A stretch of 28,737 nt of DNA, taken from NCBI GenBank assembly GCA_002796165.1, contig PCWF01000038.1, positions 1-28,737 of the forward strand, given 5' to 3'. This DNA comes from Nitrospinae bacterium CG11_big_fil_rev_8_21_14_0_20_56_8. Its GTDB lineage: Bacteria; Nitrospinota; Nitrospinia; Nitrospinales; VA-1. The translations under genes were made by a program, and so were the position numbers. Positions 21,330 to 28,093 of this stretch are shown piece after piece. The first letter of the stretch is position 1, and every line of letters begins with the position of its first letter. The notes under the pieces are model-generated. The model saw nothing but the letters and a program-made list of their open reading frames with translations, ran no database searches and had not been told where the DNA came from.

Positions 21330-21635
21330 TCAAAGGATCATGCGATTTTTGTGTTCGCGGATTTTTTGCACGATCTTGTCCGCGATTTCGTCCGCCTTGA
21401 CCTGGTAATCACCCTGATCCAAAACAGACCGGAATTTGTTGACGAGATCCATCCGGATGTCGGGAGGAGGAGAGCTTTTGATGGAGACCTGAACCCGGGA
21501 TGCGCTGGAAAGGGAAACCCGGTCGGTTTCTCCATCGGCTACTTTGGGAGATATATCCGATTTTTTAAGCGGGTAAGAGGTCTTGTTGACGGCATTCCTT
21601 CGTCCGACCTTTGGGGTGATATCCAATTCGTTCAT
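21330..21635 (-). CDS. flgM: Anti-sigma-28 factor FlgM-like protein
   Basis: The 101-residue protein has a disordered N-terminal half, then DRVSLSSASRVQVSIK followed by PPDIRMDLVNKFRSVLDQGDYQVKADEIADKIVQKI. The D-R/K-V-x-L-S-x motif and the I-R-x-x-x-V-x-x-x-x-x-x-I/L-x-x-G-x-Y-x-V helix match FlgM, which holds the flagellar sigma factor FliA inactive until the hook is complete and FlgM is exported. No flagellar genes lie near it, so it is an orphan copy. It is convergent with the LRR gene, with 25 bp between. Confidence 0.8.
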   Translation of the reverse strand: MNELDITPKVGRRNAVNKTSYPLKKSDISPKVADGETDRVSLSSASRVQVSIKSSPPPDIRMDLVNKFRSVLDQGDYQVKADEIADKIVQKIREHKNRMIL

Positions 21636-21846
21636 AGAGCTTTCAGGTTGTATGATTTATAAGCATCCCTGCTTTGATCAAACGGAGCCGGGGATTCCGG
21701 AGCGCGGACATACCTTGCCCCTGCCGGAATATTCCAGCCCAAAATCTATTTTCCTGAAAGAAATGAGTCTTCGAAATGTCGTGTGAAAGACTCGACGACG
21801 TCCATTTCCTCCCTGTGGCATCGATGGGTCGAATCCTTTGCTTGTT

Positions 21847-21866
21847 AATGAAACCGGGGTTTCATT
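21847..21866. repeat. 20-bp perfect palindrome AATGAAACC-GG-GGTTTCATT
   Basis: The arms AATGAAACC and GGTTTCATT flank a central GG. It lies about 210 bp upstream of flgM and 240 bp before the small-RNA promoter. It could be an operator or a cruciform-forming element; no T tract follows. Confidence 0.5.
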
Positions 21867-22027
21867 TCTCCTCAAGCAAGAATCGGAATCCGGGTGCCGC
21901 CCGGACTCATATATAAGATTACGGTTTATTATTAAATTTCTTGAGCGTGAAGGCGGTTTTTTTTCAGAAAATTCCCTGATTTCCATAGGTTTTCGCGGCG
22001 GATACCCGGAATTTTCAGGATTCCCAA

Positions 22028-22098
22028 ATTCATTAAATTTATATAAATTAGATTAAATTCCATATAATCTTGCATTTCCCGGTTGCAGGCCCTATACT
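22028..22098 (+). promoter_or_regulatory. Promoter with UP-element-like AT tract for the small RNA
   Basis: TTGCAT (22070-22075) and TATACT (22093-22098) are spaced by 17 bp. The 40 bp just upstream of the -35 (22028-22065) is almost pure A/T, as in UP elements that bind RNA polymerase alpha. The predicted start is A22105. Confidence 0.55.
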
Positions 22099-22104
22099 AT
22101 TCCC

Positions 22105-22178
22105 AAGTGTAGTTCTCCCCGTTAGCAGGTCCGCTTGCCGGGAATTAACCTCTCCGTCCGGCAAGCGGATCTTTTTTT
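22105..22178 (+). ncRNA. Candidate 74-nt trans-acting small RNA with terminator hairpin
   Basis: The predicted start at 22105 is followed by a 25-nt single-stranded part containing TTCTCCCC, then a perfect 12-bp stem TCCGCTTGCCGG (22130-22141) with CCGGCAAGCGGA (22158-22169). It extends to 14 bp with a wobble pair and closes a 16-nt loop that contains AACCTCTCC. A run of seven T's (22172-22178) follows at once. The C-rich segments are complementary to Shine-Dalgarno sequences, as in known C-rich-loop small RNAs. It could alternatively be an attenuator, but the kinase gene 121 bp further on has its own -10 element. Confidence 0.55.
22130..22178 (+). terminator. Strong intrinsic terminator (12-14 bp stem, T7)
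   Basis: The GC-rich stem and seven-T tail described for the small RNA form a textbook intrinsic terminator. It is the strongest hairpin-plus-T signal seen in the window. Confidence 0.85.
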
Positions 22179-22244
22179 GCGTAGTCCACTTCCTATCCCG
22201 CCTGTTAAATCACCGCCTGCGTTTCTGATTCAAACACGATATGC

Positions 22245-22250
22245 TAGAAT
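22245..22250 (+). promoter_or_regulatory. Extended -10 element for the kinase gene
   Basis: TGCTAGAAT (TAGAAT at 22245-22250) is an extended -10 box. The predicted start near 22257 gives a 43-nt leader to the TTG start at 22300. No good -35 is seen. Confidence 0.4.
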
Positions 22251-22299
22251 CTCCCATCAGGTCTTAAGATCCCCAGATCCGTGAAATGCGGGAGAATCC

Positions 22300-23694
22300 T
22301 TGAAAAAACACCTTATATCATGGGTTATCTTTACGTTGGCCGGGGTGGTATTACTCTCCATCCTGTGGGAATTCCGGGTTGAGCAGGCCTTCCTGGAATT
22401 CGTTTTCAACGAGGCCTCGACCGATACTCTGGAGGATCATCTCGAACTGGTCATTATGGTCACGCTATTCACCGCCATCGCCCTGACTTATCCCACCCGA
22501 ATCGCGCTGAGGGCCATCTCCGATCTCCAAAAGCGGGAAGAAACGGAAAGGAAAAACAAGGAGCGATTTAAAAGTTATTTCGATTTGCCTCTCATCGGGA
22601 TCGCCATCACGACACCCCGGAACGAATGGCTGGAGGTGAATGATCGTCTCTGCTCGATTTTCGGTTATTCCAGGGACGAATTGACGCGCATGAAATGGAC
22701 GGAATTGACTCCCCCCGACGATCGAGCCAATGACGTGGACCTATTCAATCGCGTTCTCGAGGGCAACTCCGAGGGATATTCGACGGATAAACGTTTCATC
22801 CGCAAGAATGGAGAAATCATCCATGCTTCCATCCATGCGCGCTGTATTCGGAAAGAGAACGGCCAGGCCGATTACTTTGTGACCGTGGTGCAGGATATCA
22901 CCGACCGGGTCCGGGCGACGGAGGAGTTGAATAAATACAGGACCCACCTGGAGGAACTGGTTTCCCGGAGTACCGCGGAGCTCAAGGCCACCCACCGCCA
23001 ACTCCTGCACACCGAAAAATTGTCCGCCACCGGGAAATTGGCCGCCAATATCGCCCACGAACTGAGCAACCCTCTTCACGGCATCCGTAATGTGCTGAAC
23101 AAGATCCGGAGGAAGGTTCTGCTGGACCCCAAATATGCCGAATATCTCGATCTCGCCCTCAGCGAAAGCGAGCGGGTGAGTCACCTGATTCAAAAATTGC
23201 GGGACCTGCACCGCCCGACTTCCGACGTCATGGGGCCGGTGGATTTACATGAGACCATCGACGCTATGCTTCTTCTGATGGCCGACCGATTCGCAAAAAG
23301 AAACATTTCGATTGAAAAGAACTTTGCTCCTCATTTGCCCCATATTCATGCCGTGTCGGACCAGGTTCGGCAGGTTATCCTCAACCTGCTCCAAAACGCG
23401 GACGAAGCCATTACCCATGAAAAGGGGTGCGTCCATATCTCGACTTCCCTGCAACCCTCTCACGTCCATATTTCCATCCTCGACAATGGCCACGGAATCC
23501 TGCCCGCGGATATCGAGTACATTTTCGATCCGTTTTTCACCACCAAGAAAACCGAAGGAACTGGGTTGGGGCTTTCCGTGTCCTATGGTATTGTTAGCAT
23601 GCATCAGGGGACCATCCAGGTAAACAGCATTCCCGGCAAAGAAACGACGTTCACGGTGATAATTCCAATCCATCCCGAAGGGTGCGCCACTTGA
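22300..23694 (+). CDS. Membrane-bound PAS-domain sensor histidine kinase
   Basis: The 464-residue protein has two N-terminal membrane helices (about 6-25 and 47-68) around a short external loop. A PAS domain follows from about residue 86 to 205 (RFKSYFDLPLIGIAIT to YFVTVVQDITDR), then a coiled linker and the HisKA box with phosphoacceptor His253 in AANIAHELSNPLHGI. The ATPase domain has QVRQVILNLLQNADEAI (N box), DNGHGI (G1) and TGLGLSVSYGIV (G2). The TTG start is supported by GGAG 6 nt upstream and by the membrane helix that follows. It overlaps the downstream regulator gene within TTGA, so they are a cognate pair. The signal is unknown. Confidence 0.95.
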   Translation: MKKHLISWVIFTLAGVVLLSILWEFRVEQAFLEFVFNEASTDTLEDHLELVIMVTLFTAIALTYPTRIALRAISDLQKREETERKNKERFKSYFDLPLIGIAITTPRNEWLEVNDRLCSIFGYSRDELTRMKWTELTPPDDRANDVDLFNRVLEGNSEGYSTDKRFIRKNGEIIHASIHARCIRKENGQADYFVTVVQDITDRVRATEELNKYRTHLEELVSRSTAELKATHRQLLHTEKLSATGKLAANIAHELSNPLHGIRNVLNKIRRKVLLDPKYAEYLDLALSESERVSHLIQKLRDLHRPTSDVMGPVDLHETIDAMLLLMADRFAKRNISIEKNFAPHLPHIHAVSDQVRQVILNLLQNADEAITHEKGCVHISTSLQPSHVHISILDNGHGILPADIEYIFDPFFTTKKTEGTGLGLSVSYGIVSMHQGTIQVNSIPGKETTFTVIIPIHPEGCAT

Positions 23695-24344
23695 GTCCAT
23701 CCATATTACTCATTGACGACGAGCCTCATGTCCTGGAACTCATCAGCGATGACTTGAAGGAAGAGGGGTTCCAGGTTTCCACCGCAAAAAACGGGGCGGA
23801 AGGAATTCGCTTGTTCAAAAAAAAACCCTGTGATGTGGTCATCACCGATATGGTCATGGAAGGACTGGTCGATGGAATTCAGGTCCTGAAGGAGATCAAA
23901 AAGATCGACCCTTCAGCACCAGTAGTGATCCTGACAGGGTACTGGTATCAGGATACCGCCCGGGAGGCTTTTCAGGCGGGAGTTAATGACTTCATTCTCA
24001 AACCCTGCAATAGCGAAAAACTGGTGGGGGTGATTGAAAATTGTTTGAATCCGGTTTTGGTACAGGCGGTACTGCCCAAACCTCGGACCGAATCCCGGGG
24101 ACACTCGAACGATGATTCTTCTTCCCTCGCCCGATTGAAAAAAGCCCTGATCGAAGTTTCCCTTTCGCAAAGGGAAACCGAGGTCATTTTACTGGTGAGC
24201 GATGGAAAAACCGATGCCGAAATCGGCCGGGAATTGCAGATCAGCACGGGCACCGTAAAATCTCATCTTAAAAACATTTTTCGCAAATTCAAAGTCCACA
24301 GCCGGGCGCAACTGATTGCTCACCTGTACAAGAAAGCCATTTGA
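23691..24344 (+). CDS. Response regulator with LuxR-type helix-turn-helix
   Basis: A 217-residue transcription regulator. The receiver domain (residues 1-120) has LLIDDEPHVLE, phosphoacceptor Asp53 in DVVITDMVMEG, Thr in VILTGYW and Lys in FILKPCNSEKL. A linker follows, then a LuxR/NarL helix-turn-helix (about 150-215) with LSQRETEVILLVSDGKTDAEIG and the recognition helix ISTGTVKSHLKNIFRKF. TTG 23691 is preferred over GTG 23682: it overlaps the kinase stop in TTGA and has AGGG 8 nt upstream. It is the partner of the upstream kinase; its targets are unknown but may include the metallochaperone gene that follows. Confidence 0.95.
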   Translation: MSPSILLIDDEPHVLELISDDLKEEGFQVSTAKNGAEGIRLFKKKPCDVVITDMVMEGLVDGIQVLKEIKKIDPSAPVVILTGYWYQDTAREAFQAGVNDFILKPCNSEKLVGVIENCLNPVLVQAVLPKPRTESRGHSNDDSSSLARLKKALIEVSLSQRETEVILLVSDGKTDAEIGRELQISTGTVKSHLKNIFRKFKVHSRAQLIAHLYKKAI

Positions 24345-24371
24345 ACCGGAAACCGATAAGGAAGATTGGCC

Positions 24372-24587
24372 ATGCAACATGAAACGCTGAAGGTCGAAGG
24401 AATGAGTTGTAACCATTGCGTGGAAACCATCACGCAATCCGTTAAAAAGCTTTCCGGAATCAAAACCGTTCAGGTGGATCTGGGGAACAAAGAGGTATCG
24501 GTGGAATATGACGATGCCCGAGTTCAACTTGAGGAAATTGCGGCCACGATTCAACGGGCGGGATTTGAAGTGGAGGGGGTCGAGTGA
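24372..24587 (+). CDS. Heavy-metal-associated domain protein, CopZ-like metallochaperone
   Basis: A 71-residue single HMA domain (ferredoxin-like fold) with the metal-binding motif GMSCNHC at residues about 11-17, the usual VETITQSVKKLSGIKTVQVDLGNKEVSVEYD middle, and a final EIAATIQRAGFEVEGVE. Such proteins bind Cu(I) or similar soft metals and pass them to P-type ATPases. ATG 24372 is chosen since AAGGAAG lies 7 nt before it. It follows the response regulator by 27 bp on the same strand and may be its target or in its operon. No copper ATPase is in the window. Confidence 0.9.
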   Translation: MQHETLKVEGMSCNHCVETITQSVKKLSGIKTVQVDLGNKEVSVEYDDARVQLEEIAATIQRAGFEVEGVE

Positions 24588-24637
24588 GGAATCGAAAGTA
24601 TAAAAGGCGCGTGAAAGGCCGGAATAATCAACAAGAT

Positions 24638-24798
24638 GCTGAAAAACTCTTGCGGGTGTCATTCTGAGCCGCAATGCGGCGAAGAATCTTGCCCGAAACC
24701 CTCGCCCAGCTTGAATTTACCCATCCGGCTAGATCCTTCGCGGAGTTTATCCTGAGCTTGCCGAAGGACTCCGGATGACATTTTTGTAGTTTTTCAGC
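24638..24798. repeat. MITE-like palindromic element, 161 bp
   Basis: Perfect 11-bp terminal inverted repeats GCTGAAAAACT (24638-24648) and AGTTTTTCAGC (24788-24798) bound the element. Inside, TGTCATTC (24657-24664) and GGATGACA (24773-24780) pair with one mismatch, and further complementary blocks (GAAGAATCT and AGATCCTTC) lie within. The TGTCATTCTGAG...GAAGAATCT type of sequence recurs as a dispersed repeat in many bacterial genomes. No transposase and no clear target-site duplication is seen, so it is a non-autonomous palindromic repeat. Confidence 0.65.
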
Positions 24799-24840
24799 AC
24801 TCTCTTAAGGGGATCTCTAAAAATTGCCGTTAGCCATGAG

Positions 24841-24865
24841 CTGGCCCTTGCGAATTAAGGGCCAG
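24841..24865 (-). terminator. Hairpin between the element and htrA, possible terminator
   Basis: CTGGCCCTT (24841-24849) and AAGGGCCAG (24857-24865) form a perfect 9-bp stem with a 7-nt loop, 52 bp past the htrA-like stop on the minus strand. No T run follows directly, so termination would be weak. Confidence 0.4.
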
Positions 24866-24917
24866 TAAATGGGCGTCCGGGAAAATCGTGGATGGTTAGA
24901 GGCGCCCTTAAAGAACT

Positions 24918-26105
24918 CTAAAAGTACATCCTGCCGATTATGACCCGCAAATCCTTTTCCTGCCCCTCACGCAGGATGCGAATCAGAATCTCTTTCCCCA
25001 CCTTCGTTTTGGCCACCATCATTTGAAATCCCCTGGAATCGGTCACGATGCCCCCATCGTAGAGTACAATAATATCTCCCCGCAGGATTCCACCCTCCTC
25101 CGCAGGGGTTTTTGACTCCACGCTGTTGACGAGCACCCCACGGATTCCCGGAGGCAGGTTGAACGAATGCGCGAGTTCCGGAGTGAGGGACTGAATTCCA
25201 ACGCCCAACCAGCCGCGTTCCACCGATCCCCGTTGGATCAGTTCCCTTGATATGGCCAAGGCCATCTCAATGGGAATGGCAAAACCCACTCCGGATCCCA
25301 GTTCCGCCACCGCCGTATTGATCCCGATAATGCGTCCCTGGAGGTCGATCAAGGGACCGCCGCTGTTGCCGGGATTGATCGAGGCATCAGTCTGAATAAA
25401 ATCCTCATAGGTGGTGATACCGACGTCGTTGCGGCTCTTTCCGCTGACGACCCCCACGGTCACGGTTCCCTCCAGCCCAAAGGGGTTCCCGACGGCCATA
25501 ACCCAGGCACCCACATTCACCTTTTGCGAATCGCCAAAGGAGGGGACCGGCATCCTCCGGAAAGTTGAAATTTTCAAGACCGCCAAATCCGATTTGGGAT
25601 CCGACCCTAAAATTTCCGCGAAGTATTCATGCCCGTCGGAAAATTTTACCATAATTTTGTCGCTATTCTGGATGACGTGGTTGTTGGTGAGAATGTGCCC
25701 CTCGCTGTCCAGATTGATGCCGGAACCGACGCTGTCAACCACGTAGCGCTTCCTTCCCACCGTATCGACAATCCATTCTTTCAACCGGTAATACCAGGGG
25801 AATGCGGGAGCATGAACATCGTACCAGGAGGATTTCAGGGTTCGTTCCTTCACGTTATTGATACTGACCACATGAGGCTTGATCGTCTTGGCGTTGCGAA
25901 TGAACGCCGCCTGAAGTTCCATCAGGTCCTTGTATTCGGAACGGTCCGCGAAGGGAGAGGGTGTTTCGACCCGGGATAAGGACCCCCACAGCATCTCGGG
26001 GGAGAGAGATCCGTGGTTATAGTAAACAGCGGAACCGATCAGGAACATTCCTGCCACCAGAAGCAGGGTTCGCCAGACTGTGTGAGGACGACGATCAGGC
26101 TTCAT
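24918..26105 (-). CDS. Membrane-anchored HtrA/DegS-like serine protease with one PDZ domain
   Basis: The 395-residue protein has a single N-terminal membrane helix (about 12-29), then a trypsin-like domain with His143 in LTNNHVIQ, Asp173 in KSDLAVLKI and the nucleophile Ser248 in NPGNSGGPLIDL. One C-terminal PDZ domain (about 295-390) begins at GWLGVGIQSLTPELA and includes RGVLVNSVESKTPAEEGGILRGDII. This is the architecture of DegS-type periplasmic proteases that act in envelope quality control or regulated proteolysis of anti-sigma factors. It overlaps the end of ubiE by 11 nt, suggesting co-translation. Confidence 0.94.
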   Translation of the reverse strand: MKPDRRPHTVWRTLLLVAGMFLIGSAVYYNHGSLSPEMLWGSLSRVETPSPFADRSEYKDLMELQAAFIRNAKTIKPHVVSINNVKERTLKSSWYDVHAPAFPWYYRLKEWIVDTVGRKRYVVDSVGSGINLDSEGHILTNNHVIQNSDKIMVKFSDGHEYFAEILGSDPKSDLAVLKISTFRRMPVPSFGDSQKVNVGAWVMAVGNPFGLEGTVTVGVVSGKSRNDVGITTYEDFIQTDASINPGNSGGPLIDLQGRIIGINTAVAELGSGVGFAIPIEMALAISRELIQRGSVERGWLGVGIQSLTPELAHSFNLPPGIRGVLVNSVESKTPAEEGGILRGDIIVLYDGGIVTDSRGFQMMVAKTKVGKEILIRILREGQEKDLRVIIGRMYF

Positions 26106-26832
26106 TTTTGATCCCGGAATAAAGTGTCACTATCCCGAACGTCAAATCGCGGTAAGCCACGTTTTCAAATCCCGTCTCTTCCATCATCTTGGCAAAACCG
26201 TCACGCGACGGGAACCCGGACACGGAACGAGGCAGGTAAGAATAAGCCGTATCGTGACGTGACACGATTTTCCCCAACCCGGGAAGCACCCGCTCGAAAT
26301 AGAAGGTGTACAGGGAACGCAACAGGGAATTGGAAGGAAGAGAAAACTCCAGGATTACCACCTTACCCTCTCCCCGGAGAACCCGGTACATTTCCCGGAG
26401 CCCCAGAACCACGTTCCCGTAATTACGGATCCCGAATGCACAGGTGACCCCGTCGAAACGGTTATTCCGGAAGGGCAGGTTTTCCCCACAACCCTGTTCG
26501 AGACGGACCGTCTTTTCGAGACCTCTGCGGAGAATTTTTACCTTTGCACGTTCGAGCATGGGCAGACTGAAATCCACACCAATCACCTGAAGCGCACCCG
26601 GCATGCGCCGGCCGATCTCCAGGGCCACGTCTCCCGTGCCGGTAGCCACATCCAAAAGCTCCTGCCCGGATGCGGGCTCCAGCCGATCCACTGCCGCCTT
26701 CCTCCAATAAATATCCTGCCCGCAACTCAATAACCGGTTGAGCAGGTCGTAAGTCGGCGCAATGGCGCTGAACATTCTCTCGATCTGTTTGGAAAATAAA
26801 GTCGAATCCCTTGCTGTCCGCATCAATGGCAT
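26095..26832 (-). CDS. ubiE: Ubiquinone/menaquinone biosynthesis C-methyltransferase
   Basis: UbiE/MenG uses S-adenosylmethionine to C-methylate the demethylmenaquinone or ubiquinone ring. The 245-residue protein has FSAIAPTYDLLNRLLSCGQDIYWRK at its start and the SAM site LLDVATGTGDVALEIGRR. GVDFSLPMLERAK, CAFGIRNYGNVVLGLREMYRVL and VILEFSLPSN also match, and the length is standard. The start is uncertain: ATG 26832 or ATG 26823 (a more typical MRTARDST opening) are in frame, and neither has a strong ribosome site. A promoter with extended -10 lies just upstream. htrA overlaps its stop. Confidence 0.93.
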   Translation of the reverse strand: MPLMRTARDSTLFSKQIERMFSAIAPTYDLLNRLLSCGQDIYWRKAAVDRLEPASGQELLDVATGTGDVALEIGRRMPGALQVIGVDFSLPMLERAKVKILRRGLEKTVRLEQGCGENLPFRNNRFDGVTCAFGIRNYGNVVLGLREMYRVLRGEGKVVILEFSLPSNSLLRSLYTFYFERVLPGLGKIVSRHDTAYSYLPRSVSGFPSRDGFAKMMEETGFENVAYRDLTFGIVTLYSGIKNEA

Positions 26833-26850
26833 CCCAGAGGTTACCCATTG

Positions 26851-26879
26851 ATTTTAACATCGGAATATTATTCAAACAA
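26851..26879 (-). promoter_or_regulatory. Sigma70-type promoter for ubiE-htrA
   Basis: On the minus strand TTGTTT (26879-26874) and an extended TGTTAAAAT (-10 TAAAAT, 26856-26851) are spaced 17 bp. The expected start is near 26844, only 12-20 nt before the candidate ATGs. Confidence 0.5.
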
Positions 26880-26911
26880 CCGGCAACCGAATTCGGGTCC
26901 CATACCCCGGC

Positions 26912-26940
26912 TTGTTTTGTCCGTTCCGAAAGGGTAAAAT
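26912..26940 (+). promoter_or_regulatory. Sigma70-type promoter for the DJ-1/PfpI gene
   Basis: TTGTTT (26912-26917) and TAAAAT (26935-26940) are spaced by 17 bp. The expected start is near 26947, 25 nt before the ATG at 26972. It is divergent from the ubiE promoter, and both use the same hexamers. Confidence 0.5.
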
Positions 26941-26971
26941 CCCAACTGAACGCTATGCAAGGAGGTTGAAG

Positions 26972-27520
26972 ATGAAAAGAGTACTGGTTGCCCTTGCACC
27001 GGGATTTGAAGAAATCGAAACCATAACCGTTGTGGATATCCTGCGCCGATCCGGAGCCCGGGTCTTCCTGGCAGGAACCCAGGAAGGGCCTCTGGAAGGA
27101 TCGCGGGGAGTCCATGTGGTACCCGATGGATCCATCGACTCGGTGAATCCCCAGGATTTCGACATGGTGGTCCTTCCCGGAGGACAACCTGGGACGAACA
27201 ACCTGAGGCAAAATTCCCGCGTCCGGGCCATCCTTAACGCCCTCCACTCCGAAGGCAAGCCCGTTGCGGCCATCTGCGCGGCCCCCCTCGTTTTGCATGA
27301 CGCGGGCATCCTGGATCGAAAAAAATCCACCAGCCATCCCTCCGTCCGAAACCAACTGAATGGGTGCCAATATCTCGAAGACCGGGTGGTGGTCGATGGC
27401 AACGTTATCACCAGCCAAAGTCCGGGAACCGCCATGGAATTTGCCATGAAACTGGTGGAAATCCTGTTCGGACCCGATCGGGTGAAAACCGTAAACGAAG
27501 GGGTTCTGGCACGGATCTGA
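26972..27520 (+). CDS. DJ-1/PfpI family protein (YajL-like)
   Basis: A 182-residue protein of the DJ-1/ThiJ/PfpI superfamily. It opens RVLVALAPGFEEIETITVVDIL with the conserved Glu16, has the VVLPGGQPGTNNL turn, and carries the nucleophilic Cys102 in AAICAAPLVLHDAG. The C terminus has ITSQSPGTAMEFAMKLVEILFG. This combination matches the YajL/DJ-1 branch, reported to protect proteins from glyoxals and oxidants; whether it is a deglycase is debated. Start at 26972 is clear because AAGGAGG lies 6 nt upstream; an extra 20 residues from TTG 26912 would fall over the promoter. Confidence 0.94.
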   Translation: MKRVLVALAPGFEEIETITVVDILRRSGARVFLAGTQEGPLEGSRGVHVVPDGSIDSVNPQDFDMVVLPGGQPGTNNLRQNSRVRAILNALHSEGKPVAAICAAPLVLHDAGILDRKKSTSHPSVRNQLNGCQYLEDRVVVDGNVITSQSPGTAMEFAMKLVEILFGPDRVKTVNEGVLARI

Positions 27521-27529
27521 AAGAAGGCG

Positions 27530-27660
27530 AAAATTTTAATTTTTAATAAATCACTTTAAATAAAATATAATAACTAGCTAATTTTAAATAATTTTATTTA
27601 AATATCCCGCCGCTAAAAAAGATTAAAAATCGTGCCCGTTTTCGATTTTTTTTCAAATCC
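27530..27660. other. Very AT-rich intergenic stretch with hairpin
   Basis: About 130 bp of strongly A/T-rich sequence between the DJ-1 and zinc-ribbon genes. It contains a TATAAT (27566-27571), direct TTTAAATA-type blocks, and a hairpin AAAAATCG/CGATTTTT (27625-27632 with 27643-27650) with T run to 27653 that could end the DJ-1 transcript. The composition contrasts sharply with flanking GC-rich genes. Confidence 0.5.
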
Positions 27661-27752
27661 TTTTAAACCCGTAGCCATCCAACTGATAGAAAAAGTTCAA
27701 TCACGGGAATGATGGACTCGGCATCCGGGTTCACATGAAGAGGAGACGCTGA

Positions 27753-27986
27753 ATGTTTGTAAATATTTCCCGTAGCAAATTGTTGATTAATAATAAAAGG
27801 ATTCGCCCCCGGAAAAAGGTGGCTGTCAAATCCGAACACCGCTGTTACCATTGCGGGGGAGCCATTCGGCTGAACGGAGATTTTTATACCTGCATCATGT
27901 GTTCCCGGGAAAAGGGACACCTGTGCCCGTCCTGTTCGCATCAACCCTCCAAGGTAGCGGTTGAAAGCAAAAAAATAAGCGCCTGA
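27753..27986 (+). CDS. Small protein with three CxxC knuckles, 77 residues
   Basis: No family is recognised. The 77-residue protein has a basic start (NKRIRPRKKVAVKSEHR) and then CYHC, CIMC and CPSC pairs at about residues 31-34, 47-50 and 58-61, with GGAIRLNGDFYT between the first two. Six cysteines in pairs point to a zinc ribbon plus an extra knuckle, possibly a nucleic-acid or protein-binding module. AGGAG lies 7 nt before the ATG, a good ribosome site. It is preceded by an AT-rich region with a TATAAT box and is followed by a solid intrinsic terminator, so it is a monocistronic unit. Confidence 0.75.
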   Translation: MFVNISRSKLLINNKRIRPRKKVAVKSEHRCYHCGGAIRLNGDFYTCIMCSREKGHLCPSCSHQPSKVAVESKKISA

Positions 27987-28034
27987 GCCTCTGTGCAATT
28001 GAAATCCGGCGCTTGCTCGGTTGAGCACTTATAT

Positions 28035-28067
28035 GGCGGGATCCCCTGAGGGGGAATCCGCCTTTTT
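28035..28067 (+). terminator. Intrinsic terminator after the three-CxxC gene
   Basis: GGCGGGATCCCC (28035-28046) pairs with GGGGAATCCGCC (28051-28062) with two mismatches around a TGAG loop, and TTTTT (28063-28067) follows. It lies 48 bp after the small gene and may work for both strands, since PhzF ends at 28094 on the other. Confidence 0.8.
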
Positions 28068-28093
28068 ATTTGCGGGCCAATTGCCCTACCGGA

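Larger units (their letters stand above)
21636..22299. other. 664-bp gene-free region with palindrome, UP-like tract and small-RNA signals
   Basis: The largest gap in the window, between divergently facing flgM and the kinase gene. I find no credible protein gene; the short frames at 21678-21986 and 21838-22056 have no ribosome site or conserved pattern. It holds a 20-bp palindrome (21847-21866), a very AT-rich stretch (22028-22065), the candidate small RNA with its promoter and terminator (22070-22178) and the kinase promoter (22245-22250). Confidence 0.6.
24588..24917. other. 330-bp gene-free gap with MITE-like repeat and stem-loop
   Basis: The gap between the metallochaperone gene and the convergent HtrA gene has no supported coding frame. 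It contains the inverted repeat element (24638-24798) and the hairpin at 24841-24865. Confidence 0.6.

Noticed and set aside
21838..22056. A 72-codon frame in the gap between flgM and the kinase
   Set aside because: No ribosome site, no conserved pattern, and it includes the palindrome and AT-rich UP-like tract.
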